Of a stretch of 39,315 bases of DNA, positions 15,372 to 21,547 are shown in pieces; the stretch's first letter is position 1; every line of letters begins with the position of its first letter. The translations under genes were made by a program, and so were the position numbers. Location of the stretch: assembly GCA_027082955.1 (NCBI GenBank), contig JALWTA010000041.1, positions 1 through 39,315 of the forward strand, in the 5' to 3' direction. The notes beneath the pieces were generated by a model. That model was not told where the DNA came from and made no database searches. It was given only the letters and a program-made list of their open reading frames with translations. The DNA comes from Sulfurovum sp. Its GTDB lineage: Bacteria > Campylobacterota > Campylobacteria > Campylobacterales > Sulfurovaceae.

Positions 15372-15391
15372 GCGCAGACATACGTCTGCAC
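15372..15391 (-). terminator. Hairpin after the porin gene
   Basis: GCAGAC-GTAT-GTCTGC (minus strand, 15389-15374) with flanking wobble pairs lies about 40 bases after the porin stop. A T-rich stretch (CTCTTTTTTT) follows only some 15 bases later, so termination here is likely but not classic. Confidence 0.5.
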
Positions 15392-15427
15392 ATTGTAAAA
15401 TGAAAAGAGTGCTTTTTGCTGCAACAA

Positions 15428-16504
15428 CTACCAGTTGATTTCAGCAGTTAGAAGATATTTTTTATCGTTATTGTTATCTTTTTCATCTTTTTGGTAGTTT
15501 GCTACAAACTCAACATATTTATTGTACTGATATGCAATACCTGCAAAGGTTGTTTTCTTCTCAGTACCGCTATCGAGGGTATAGTCATCATAACGTCCAA
15601 GCACATTCCACTTGTTCAAACTCTCAGAGAGTGTACCAAGTCTGAATTCACCATTGACTGACCATCCGTCACCTTGTCTGCTTGCGCCTGCTTTATCGGC
15701 TTTAAGATACATACCTGCAAGCAAAAATTCAGGCTGATTATAGACAGCATGCAGACCATACCATACATAGTCACCATCTACATTGCCAAAACCTGTGTCA
15801 TTTTTACCATAGCTACCAAAGAAAGATACGTCTGCATAAGTATCGGACTTATGTACGTGTTTTTTACCTGTACCAAGAAGGTGTCCTGTAAGTCTCCACT
15901 CACCTCTTAGTCCTTTACCATCTTCTACCCCATGATATCCTGCACCATTAAACACACCGATTTCAGAGGAGAAATAGTCTGTTTTTGTCTTAAAGTTGAT
16001 CCCATAATCAGAAGAATTTTGCAAATGACCGCCATTGTGCTGTTCACTGAACGTTTCGCTGATAGATCTGTAGTACCATCCGTGGTGCTCTTCATAGTCA
16101 AGCCAAGGTGTGTGTGCCAGACCGATTTCTACACCTGTTGAAGGAAGGATATTATCAAGATAGAGGAATGCATATTTTACCCGTACATCCAATGAACCAC
16201 CATCAAAATTACTGTTTTGCTTTGCATCAAGTGTAACTCTCATGTAACTTTTTGGCTCATCTGCAAAATAGGCTTTTACTTGAACATAGTTCCTGCTAAG
16301 CCCAAATTTGTTTGTTACATTACCATCAACATCTCGGTTCTGATAGTGAAGATAGTGCTGCCCTGAAAATTTAAGTACTGCTGCACCGGATTTTACCGTT
16401 ACACCTGCCGGTGCCTCTGTATGTGTTGGTGCTACCGGAGCAATATCTCCGCCTGCTACTGCTACTGCAGCCACTGCTGCCATAGATAATGCGATTTTTT
16501 TCAT
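15428..16504 (-). CDS. OprO/OprP-like porin, probably phosphate-selective
   Basis: 358-aa outer-membrane beta-barrel. A signal peptide (MKKIALSMAAVAAVAVAGG) precedes amphipathic strands and a terminal strand ending in a hydrophobic residue (LLTAEINW). The middle resembles the phosphate/polyphosphate porin family: RVKYAFLYLDNILPSTGVEIGLAHTPWLD, YGINFKTKTDYFSSEIGVFNG (in parts). Strong SD AAGGAAGGA. The promoter carries the best Pho-box array of the island (four units), so a role in phosphate entry under starvation is likely. Substrate selectivity is inferred, not shown. Confidence 0.85.
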   Translation of the reverse strand: MKKIALSMAAVAAVAVAGGDIAPVAPTHTEAPAGVTVKSGAAVLKFSGQHYLHYQNRDVDGNVTNKFGLSRNYVQVKAYFADEPKSYMRVTLDAKQNSNFDGGSLDVRVKYAFLYLDNILPSTGVEIGLAHTPWLDYEEHHGWYYRSISETFSEQHNGGHLQNSSDYGINFKTKTDYFSSEIGVFNGAGYHGVEDGKGLRGEWRLTGHLLGTGKKHVHKSDTYADVSFFGSYGKNDTGFGNVDGDYVWYGLHAVYNQPEFLLAGMYLKADKAGASRQGDGWSVNGEFRLGTLSESLNKWNVLGRYDDYTLDSGTEKKTTFAGIAYQYNKYVEFVANYQKDEKDNNNDKKYLLTAEINW

Positions 16505-16538
16505 GTCGTATCCTTCCTTGTTTGATTTGGATGCCGGA

Positions 16539-16593
16539 AGTATAAAAAAAAAGGGTTACAGAAATGTTACAAAAGGATTACAGAAAGATTACA
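16539..16593 (-). promoter_or_regulatory. Four-unit Pho box and -10 box of the porin gene
   Basis: Plus-strand units GTTACA (16555-16560), GTTACA (16566-16571), ATTACA (16577-16582) and ATTACA (16588-16593) recur at exactly 11 bp. On the coding strand each reads [C/T]TGTAA[T/C]. The -10 box TATACT (16544-16539) is 10 bp from the proximal unit, like the E. coli Pho-box layout in which the repeats replace the -35 element. Confidence 0.75.
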
Positions 16594-16597
16594 GGGT

Positions 16598-16753
16598 GGG
16601 TAGTGGGTAGTGGGTAGTGGGTAGTGGGTAGTGAATTTTACATGGGTTGACTGAAAGGAGAGTTGCATTTTTGCGGGGCTAAAGCCTCCGATTCCAAACA
16701 TATCTCCGGTTCAAATAGAAAAAAGCAAATCACCAATACGCCAGTTACCAATA
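16598..16753. repeat. Intergenic element B with heptamer ends and REP-like core
   Basis: Five GGGTAGT units (16598-16632) form the left end, abutting the porin Pho box. The core includes ATGGGTTGAC (16642-16651) and GCGGGGCTAAAGCCTCCG followed by ATTCC (16673-16695). The right end has two ACCAATA units (16732-16738 and 16747-16753), the same type as the right array of element D. The element ends 6 bp before the ankyrin gene stop. No ORF is supported. Confidence 0.7.
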
Positions 16754-16759
16754 ACACCC

Positions 16760-17287
16760 TTAATCCCGATAGGCAGCATGTTTGGCACCGCGCTCTTCAA
16801 GATAGGCTTTCATCTGTTTCTGTCCAAGTTTTCGGGCATAGTCAAGCGGGCTCATGCCTGCACTGTCAGTAGCGTTAATGTCACCGCCTGCATCCAGCAG
16901 CATCTGCATCATATCTATATCGGAAAAACAGGCAGCAAGCATTACAGGCGTAATACCGCTTTTGCGTTTTGTGTTGTTTAGATCAAATCCGGCATCTAGA
17001 CACAACTGTATCACATCTTTGCGTTTGAACTTGATCGCCATATCGAGTGCGGAGATACCGTCACTGTCTGTTGCAAAGAGGTCAACACCATTCTCAAGCA
17101 TAAAAGATATCAACTCCAAAGAGGCATATTTACGTATGGCATAAAAAAGAGGAGAGATTTCATCATACTCTTCAAGATCATACTCTTCCCCTATTAATAT
17201 AGGTTTATTTAGATCGATCCCCTCTTTCACCAATGCCTTTAATGCGGCAATGGAGTCATGTTCTATTGCTTCTGTTACCTTGTTCAT
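16760..17287 (-). CDS. Ankyrin-repeat protein
   Basis: Small soluble protein of 175 aa with no signal peptide or TM helix. It is built of about four ankyrin repeats, for example DSDGISALDMAIKFKRKDVI, KSGITPVMLAACFSDIDMMQ and DSAGMSPLDYARKLGQKQMK, with the usual G-x-(T/S)-(P/A)-L-x-x-A pattern and helix pairs. Ankyrin folds mediate protein binding; the partner is unknown. The ATG at 17287 has AAGGAG five bases upstream and is preferred to a GTG at 17293 that overlaps that SD. Upstream, divergently, is a 41-aa small ORF. Confidence 0.88.
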   Translation of the reverse strand: MNKVTEAIEHDSIAALKALVKEGIDLNKPILIGEEYDLEEYDEISPLFYAIRKYASLELISFMLENGVDLFATDSDGISALDMAIKFKRKDVIQLCLDAGFDLNNTKRKSGITPVMLAACFSDIDMMQMLLDAGGDINATDSAGMSPLDYARKLGQKQMKAYLEERGAKHAAYRD

Positions 17288-17339
17288 GCTCACTCCTTTG
17301 CGTGTTACCGTTATGTTGCCAATCCTTGTTAGTATGGCG

Positions 17340-17353
17340 TGTCCTATAGGACA
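17340..17353. promoter_or_regulatory. Perfect 14-bp palindrome in a divergent gap
   Basis: TGTCCTATAGGACA is an uninterrupted palindrome in the 97-bp gap between the ankyrin gene (-) and the small ORF (+). A dimeric repressor or activator site is plausible; no known motif is recognised. Confidence 0.4.
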
Positions 17354-17384
17354 TCAATCAATTTCAATAGTGAAAGGAGAAAGC

Positions 17385-17510
17385 ATGAAACTCAGCAGCA
17401 CAATCAGAAGAGTGACAAAGCAGGAAGGCAGACATGCCATGAGCACCAAAGTCATCTTGAAACTGAAGTGTTCCAAAGAATTTGGCTATCTCGTCGATAT
17501 CAAACGTTAA
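17385..17510 (+). CDS. Small basic protein of unknown function (41 aa)
   Basis: The ORF starts at an ATG with AAAGGAGA five bases upstream, one of the best SDs in the region, and stops at 17510, 1 bp before the convergent ebfC stop. The product is lysine/arginine-rich, starting MKLSSTIRRVTKQEG and ending FGYLVDIKR, with one cysteine. I do not recognise the family. Longer in-frame extensions upstream (to 17250) run antisense into the ankyrin gene and lack an SD. Support is the SD, the neat packing and the upstream palindrome; conservation is untested. Confidence 0.5.
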   Translation: MKLSSTIRRVTKQEGRHAMSTKVILKLKCSKEFGYLVDIKR

Positions 17511-17511
17511 C

Positions 17512-17826
17512 TTACGACCCAAACGGGTTCATGCCGCCAAGCATTCCCATTGCCTGAGACTTTTTATTGTCCTCGACCATCTTATTGACATCATTCATTG
17601 CTGAAATCAACAGTATCTGCAGAGACTCTTTGTCCTCAAGCAGCGAATCATCAATATTGATATCAATGATCTCCCCCGCGCCATTGGCACGCACTTCAAC
17701 CATACCGCCGCCTGCTTTGGCCGTCAACTCAACATTTTTCGCCTGTTCCTGCAGCGCTTTGGCTTTCTCCTGCATCTGAGACATCATCTCAGTCATCTTA
17801 CCCATATCAAAGCCGTTGCCAAACAT
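17512..17826 (-). CDS. ebfC: YbaB/EbfC nucleoid-associated protein
   Basis: 104-aa DNA-binding protein of the YbaB/EbfC family, which forms tweezer-like dimers on DNA and is often near recombination genes. Visible features are the N-terminal helix (MSQMQEKAKALQEQAKNVEL), the AGGGMVEVRANGAGEI strand region and the conserved LLISAMNDVNKMVED helix. Its start overlaps the panD stop by one base, so the two are co-transcribed. Confidence 0.93.
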   Translation of the reverse strand: MFGNGFDMGKMTEMMSQMQEKAKALQEQAKNVELTAKAGGGMVEVRANGAGEIIDINIDDSLLEDKESLQILLISAMNDVNKMVEDNKKSQAMGMLGGMNPFGS

Positions 17827-18194
17827 TATTCCAATCCTTCAAATGCCTGAGCAATGGTGTTGTCATCATTCAAAATGACGATTTTGGGCTTGTAGCTGTC
17901 CGCTTCTTCTTCACTCATCGTTGCGTAGGCGATGATGATGATCTTGTCACCTTTGTGCACTTTTCGCGCAGCTGCACCGTTGAGACAAATATCACCTTTG
18001 CCCCGCTCTCCGGAAATAATATAGGTAGAAAAACGTTCCCCGTTATTGATATTGACAATATCGATCTTCTGTCCGACACGCATCGCTGCCGCATCGAGAA
18101 GATCCTGATCGATCGTAATGGACCCCACATAGTTAAGGTTCGCATCGGTTACGGTCGCTCTGTGTAACTTGGAATAAAGCATGGTAATGTTCAT
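17826..18194 (-). CDS. panD: Aspartate 1-decarboxylase
   Basis: Makes beta-alanine from L-aspartate for pantothenate and coenzyme A. The 122-aa proenzyme has the self-cleavage site G24-S25 (NYVGSITID) whose serine becomes the pyruvoyl group, the conserved K9 in [12 protein letters not shown], and the later [17 protein letters not shown] and [10 protein letters not shown] segments. Full length. AGGA lies upstream of the ATG. First gene of a panD-ebfC pair. Confidence 0.97.
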   Translation of the reverse strand: MNITMLYSKLHRATVTDANLNYVGSITIDQDLLDAAAMRVGQKIDIVNINNGERFSTYIISGERGKGDICLNGAAARKVHKGDKIIIIAYATMSEEEADSYKPKIVILNDDNTIAQAFEGLE

Positions 18195-18284
18195 ATCATC
18201 CTGCCTGCTTGGTAAAAATTGACGGAATTATACCGAAATTCTATCTATATTATACAGTAATTGTGAAGAAATTGTAATGGGGCA

Positions 18285-18308
18285 AAGCAGTGTATCCATA
18301 CACTGCTT
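18285..18308 (-). terminator. Hairpin after the ferredoxin gene
   Basis: AAGCAGTGTAT and ATACACTGCTT are perfect 11-bp arms around a 2-nt spacer, starting about 12 bases after the stop of the [2Fe-2S] protein gene. No U-tract follows on the minus strand, so it may be a stabilising 3' hairpin or rho-assisted terminator. Confidence 0.5.
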
Positions 18309-18319
18309 CACAGACACCC

Positions 18320-18697
18320 TTAGCGTGCCATTTGTGAAGGAGGAACGGGTTCGCCCCACATCTCGTCAGGGATCACATACTCTTCGACAACCTTGCCGCC
18401 GATAATATGCTCATCAATAATACGGTCAATCTTCTCTTTGGTCAAACCGACATACATGGTATGCCCCGGCTCAACAAGCATCACCGGTCCTAGTTGGCAT
18501 CGGTTGAGACATCCTGTCTGAATCGGCTGAACCGTGCCGATAATTCCCTTCATCATCAGCTGCTGTGCCAAATGCTGGAAAAGCTGTTGAGACTCCGGAT
18601 CATTCTGGCTGACACAGCTTGGTTTTGGCATGCCCGGAGGTGCCGACTGCTGACATTTGAAAATATAGAAGGCCGGTTGTGGTACACCTTGCATCAT
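18320..18697 (-). CDS. Thioredoxin-fold [2Fe-2S] ferredoxin
   Basis: 125-aa protein with the cysteine spacing of thioredoxin-like ferredoxins: C15 (YIFKC), C28 (PKPSC), C63 and C67 (TGCLNRCQLGP). These carry electrons or an [2Fe-2S] sensor function. The C-terminal part VGLTKEKIDRIIDEHI is also typical. An extra tail (about residues 108-125, proline-rich) is not part of the fold. It is divergent from the FmdE-like gene across a strong dyad at 18721-18747, which hints at joint redox or nitric-oxide control. Partner unknown. Confidence 0.88.
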   Translation of the reverse strand: MMQGVPQPAFYIFKCQQSAPPGMPKPSCVSQNDPESQQLFQHLAQQLMMKGIIGTVQPIQTGCLNRCQLGPVMLVEPGHTMYVGLTKEKIDRIIDEHIIGGKVVEEYVIPDEMWGEPVPPSQMAR

Positions 18698-18720
18698 AGG
18701 AAATCCTTTTATAGTGAATT

Positions 18721-18747
18721 TAATTAAGAGTATTTTACTCTTAATTA
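18721..18747. promoter_or_regulatory. Perfect 12-bp-arm dyad, candidate operator
   Basis: TAATTAAGAGTA (18721-18732), TTT, TACTCTTAATTA (18736-18747) form a 27-bp perfect inverted repeat in the 145-bp region between two divergent genes. The size and AT-rich symmetric arms would suit a dimeric regulator such as an Rrf2-family sensor, but no specific regulator can be named. Confidence 0.5.
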
Positions 18748-18770
18748 CTTAAATCATCTTTAACCAATGA

Positions 18771-18812
18771 TTGACGCAGGTCAACGCTTTATTACATCTT
18801 TTTGTTTATAAT
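18771..18812 (+). promoter_or_regulatory. FNR/CRP-type site and -10 box of the hemerythrin cluster
   Basis: TTGACGCAGGTCAA (18771-18784) is a perfect TTGAC-N4-GTCAA dyad of the CRP/FNR superfamily. TATAAT lies at 18807-18812, predicting a start near 18819, so the dyad is centred at about -41.5, the class II activator position. The regulator could be FNR-like or an NO-responsive CRP/FNR relative. Confidence 0.7.
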
Positions 18813-18842
18813 CCCATCAGTATAACCAAGGAGAATCATACA

Positions 18843-19445
18843 ATGAATTATCCTTATTTTTTTGACAAGGTACCCTCCATCAGACTCTACGACCCGCTCA
18901 GTGATTTTCTCGGAGCATTTACAAATGGAGAGATGGAGATCAGCTATCTTGAGTGTGTCAAGCTTGCAGGGCACTCCTGCCCGACAGTTGCGGGGGCATA
19001 CCTGATGGCACACAAAGGGCTTCAATATCTCTACACCGATACACTGCCGCAAAGAGGAATGGTTCATGTCTCAATGCGAGAGGGCGAAAGAGAAGGTGTT
19101 ACCGGTGTGATCTGCAATGTCATCTCCTTTATTGCCGGTGCCGGCGGGGTTGGTGGTTTTAAAGGCATACAGGGGAACTTTTCCAGAGACAACCTAGTCA
19201 GCTACAATGTGCCCATGGAGGGAGAGGTAACGCTGACAAGACTCGATACCCAAGAGCATGTCTCCCTCAGCTACGATCCTTCCATTGTTCCGTCCGATCC
19301 GGCGATGAAACCCTTAATGGGGAAAGCCCTTCAAGGCATTGCAACAAACGAAGAGAAAGAGAAGTTCGGAGAACTCTGGCAGGCACGTGTAGAGAAGATT
19401 TTACTTTCAGAAACACTGTGGGATCAGATGATCACCATCCATTAA
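18843..19445 (+). CDS. FmdE-domain-like protein
   Basis: 200-aa cytoplasmic protein. The segment YLECVKLAGHSCPTVAGAYL resembles the FmdE (formylmethanofuran dehydrogenase subunit E-like) metal-binding motif with its His and Cys-Pro. No C-terminal zinc ribbon is present. A glycine-rich stretch (AGAGGVGGFKGIQGNF) follows. The biochemical role of such bacterial FmdE-like proteins is not established. AAGGAG nine bases before the ATG fixes the start; an upstream in-frame TTG at 18771 falls in the FNR-type site and is rejected. First gene of a cluster with hemerythrin, DUF2249 and a 12-TM protein. Confidence 0.7.
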   Translation: MNYPYFFDKVPSIRLYDPLSDFLGAFTNGEMEISYLECVKLAGHSCPTVAGAYLMAHKGLQYLYTDTLPQRGMVHVSMREGEREGVTGVICNVISFIAGAGGVGGFKGIQGNFSRDNLVSYNVPMEGEVTLTRLDTQEHVSLSYDPSIVPSDPAMKPLMGKALQGIATNEEKEKFGELWQARVEKILLSETLWDQMITIH

Positions 19446-19462
19446 AAAGAAGAGGAGATACA

Positions 19463-19903
19463 ATGAGCATTTCACAATTTATGACAAACGAACACAGAGA
19501 GTGTGATACCCACTTTGCCGCAGCAGAGCAGGCTGCTGCCAACGGTAACTGGGAAGAAGCCGAAAAAGCGTTTTTGACATTTTCAAACGAAACCCTCACC
19601 CACTTTAAGCGAGAAGAGGATGAACTTTTCCCCGCCTTTGAAACCCAGACAGGCAATACTCAGGGACCTACTCAGGTCATGCGCTATGAACATGAGCAGG
19701 TAAAAGGGCTGATCAGGAAAATGGCTGAAGCACTGGAAGCACAGGATAAAGATGCCTACCTCTCCCTGTGCGAATCAATGATGATTTTATTGCAGCAGCA
19801 CAACATGAAAGAGGAACAGATGCTCTATGCTATGTGCGAAAGACTGCTTCCGCCTGATCTAAAAGAGGCGACACTGGACAAAATGAAACAGGTGGTACTT
19901 TAA
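19463..19903 (+). CDS. Hemerythrin-like HHE-domain protein
   Basis: 146-aa four-helix-bundle protein with the diiron ligand set H11 or H17 (NEHRECDTH), H47 and E51 (HFKREEDE), H77 (YEHEQ), H113 and E117 (QHNMKEE). Hemerythrin-type proteins bind O2 or NO, or repair damaged Fe-S clusters (YtfE-like). AGGAG five bases before the ATG supports this start over an upstream in-frame alternative. It lies 17 bp after the FmdE-like gene and 3 bp before the DUF2249 gene. An NO-protection or oxygen-sensing role fits the neighbours but is inference. Confidence 0.88.
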   Translation: MSISQFMTNEHRECDTHFAAAEQAAANGNWEEAEKAFLTFSNETLTHFKREEDELFPAFETQTGNTQGPTQVMRYEHEQVKGLIRKMAEALEAQDKDAYLSLCESMMILLQQHNMKEEQMLYAMCERLLPPDLKEATLDKMKQVVL

Positions 19904-19906
19904 TAC

Positions 19907-20167
19907 ATGCCAGAGCCGACAAAGATCTTTTTGGATGCACGAGAGCTGGAACATCCTGCTCCACTCGAACGTGCCATTGCTGCCATACGTGAACTAGGAA
20001 ATGGGAATTACTTCTATATGATCCATCGTAAAAATCCTATTCCCCTTATTGAACTGGCAAAAGAACAGGGATTTACAGTCTTTAGCAAAGAAGACAGCGA
20101 TGGCATCTGGCACGTTCTGATCACACGTGACAAATCATTGACACTTGAGGCACTGTGTAATGTTTAG
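19907..20167 (+). CDS. DUF2249-type small protein
   Basis: 86-aa protein with the pattern of DUF2249 (SirA/TusA-like alpha-beta fold): an N-terminal LDARELEHPAPLERAIAAI and a GNYFYMIHRKNPIPLIELA core, followed by a WHVLITR strand. The usual TusA cysteine (CPxP) is absent. DUF2249 genes commonly accompany hemerythrin and nitrosative stress genes in denitrifiers, as here. The downstream membrane-protein gene begins 8 bp before its stop, so translation is coupled. Confidence 0.8.
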   Translation: MPEPTKIFLDARELEHPAPLERAIAAIRELGNGNYFYMIHRKNPIPLIELAKEQGFTVFSKEDSDGIWHVLITRDKSLTLEALCNV

Positions 20168-21452
20168 CCAAAACGGTCTTTCACTCGATCAGGCACCGCC
20201 CATTTCTGTCGTTTTCCGATTCTTTCTCTCAGGGAGTCTCTTTGGCGTACTTACAGGAGCATTCGTACTCTACTTTGGCAGTGATATTTTCAACGCTGAC
20301 AGCACAAAAGCATTAATAGTTACCCACACGTTGACACTTGGGGTCATGCTTTCATTTATGCTTGGTGCACTTTTTCAGATGCTGCCTGTCATTGCCGGGA
20401 TCAAACTCACCTCACCGGTCAAAAAAGCAAACCTCGTTCAGTACCCATTGGTACTTGGCATACTCTCTTTGCTAAGTGCCTTCTATAGCGGGGAACCGGC
20501 ACTTTTCATAAGTGCTTCTCTGCTGCTTGGTGTCACCATACTCGGCATTGCATCCATCATGCTGAAAAATCTGCTTGCCCTGCCAAACCACAGCAACTCC
20601 TCGAAAGGTATGACGATTGCACTTGGATCGCTCATACTGCTGACCCTATTTGCGCTTTACCTTACCGGTACGCTCTCTGGTTTTTTTGAAGGCACTTTTT
20701 ACGGTCAGATTAAAACAGCGCACTACTCTTTTGGGCTCTTTGGCTGGATTGCCCTCTTGATCATCTCTATCTCCTTTCAGGTGATTGAGATGTTCTATGT
20801 AACACCCCCCTATCCGGACTTCATAGGCAAATCACTGCCAATGCGCCTCTTTGGACTGCTCTTGATTGGGCTGGTATTTGGATTTTTCTTTGCAAACATA
20901 TGGAGGATCGTCGATCTGTTCATCATCGTGTTTATGCTCTGTTATGCGCTGATGACCCTCCGCCGTCTCTCTCAGCGTAAACGCCCTATTGCTGACGCTA
21001 CAGTTTGGCTCTGGCGCCTTGGCATGGTGCTTCTGGTGCTGAGTATGGCTGCCATGCTGACCACCCGTTTTTATACACTACCCCCTCTTAATTCACTTAA
21101 CTACATCTTTTTCGCGGGCTTTGCACTGAGTATCGTTTTTGCCATGTTCTACAAGATCGTACCTTTTCTGACATGGTTTCACCTTAACGCACAAGGCTAT
21201 TTCACCGCCCCCATGATGCATGAGGTCATCCACCCCAAAACGGCAATGAAACACCTCTACATTCACCTTGCTACCCTTACGGCATTTCTGGTATCAGTCT
21301 ATTACGCACCGGTCATCTACCTTGCCGGCTCCCTGCTGATACTCTCTTTTGGCTGGATGCTATGGCAGATCGTCCATGCGTGGAAGCTCTACATACATAC
21401 GCAGAAAACGGGAGAGAAGTTTGAAATGACGATGCCAGAGGTAGAGGGCTAA
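20160..21452 (+). CDS. 12-TM membrane protein, NnrS/heme-copper-oxidase-like
   Basis: 430-aa integral membrane protein with about twelve hydrophobic helices. Histidines near helix ends, as in VTHTLTLGVMLSFMLGALFQ, KTAHYSFGLFGWIAL and FLTWFHLNAQ, recall NnrS and heme-copper oxidase subunit I folds, but the full metal-ligand set of an oxidase or NO reductase is not evident, so the exact activity is unknown. The ATG at 20160 overlaps the DUF2249 gene by 8 bp with GAGG nine bases upstream. Its stop codon is itself part of the first GGGCTAA heptamer of repeat element C. Confidence 0.75.
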   Translation: MFSQNGLSLDQAPPISVVFRFFLSGSLFGVLTGAFVLYFGSDIFNADSTKALIVTHTLTLGVMLSFMLGALFQMLPVIAGIKLTSPVKKANLVQYPLVLGILSLLSAFYSGEPALFISASLLLGVTILGIASIMLKNLLALPNHSNSSKGMTIALGSLILLTLFALYLTGTLSGFFEGTFYGQIKTAHYSFGLFGWIALLIISISFQVIEMFYVTPPYPDFIGKSLPMRLFGLLLIGLVFGFFFANIWRIVDLFIIVFMLCYALMTLRRLSQRKRPIADATVWLWRLGMVLLVLSMAAMLTTRFYTLPPLNSLNYIFFAGFALSIVFAMFYKIVPFLTWFHLNAQGYFTAPMMHEVIHPKTAMKHLYIHLATLTAFLVSVYYAPVIYLAGSLLILSFGWMLWQIVHAWKLYIHTQKTGEKFEMTMPEVEG

Positions 21453-21523
21453 GGGCTAATTTTCAAGGTTGGACTGAAGCAAATCTTAACTACCTTTCGG
21501 AACCGAGTGCTTTAGCCTCGCCC
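21446..21523. repeat. Short intergenic element C (heptamers and REP-like core)
   Basis: Two GGGCTAA units (21446-21459) start inside the stop of the 12-TM gene. GGTTGGACTGAAG follows, similar to GGTTGACTGAAAG in element B. The inverted core GGAACCGAGTGCTTTAGCCT then CGCCC (21499-21523) is the complement of the GGGGCTAAAGC-type core of elements B and D. It lies between convergent genes and has no right-hand heptamer array. Confidence 0.55.
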
Positions 21524-21547
21524 TAATGTTAATTGACTCGATAACGG

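Noticed and set aside
15370-15438. 22-aa plus-strand ORF with GAGGAG five bases upstream
   Set aside because: Antisense to the porin end and covering its hairpin; no promoter or conservation evidence. Worth remembering only if transcripts are found.
18771-18842. N-terminal extension of the FmdE-like protein
   Set aside because: It would start in the FNR-type site and run through the -10 box and SD.
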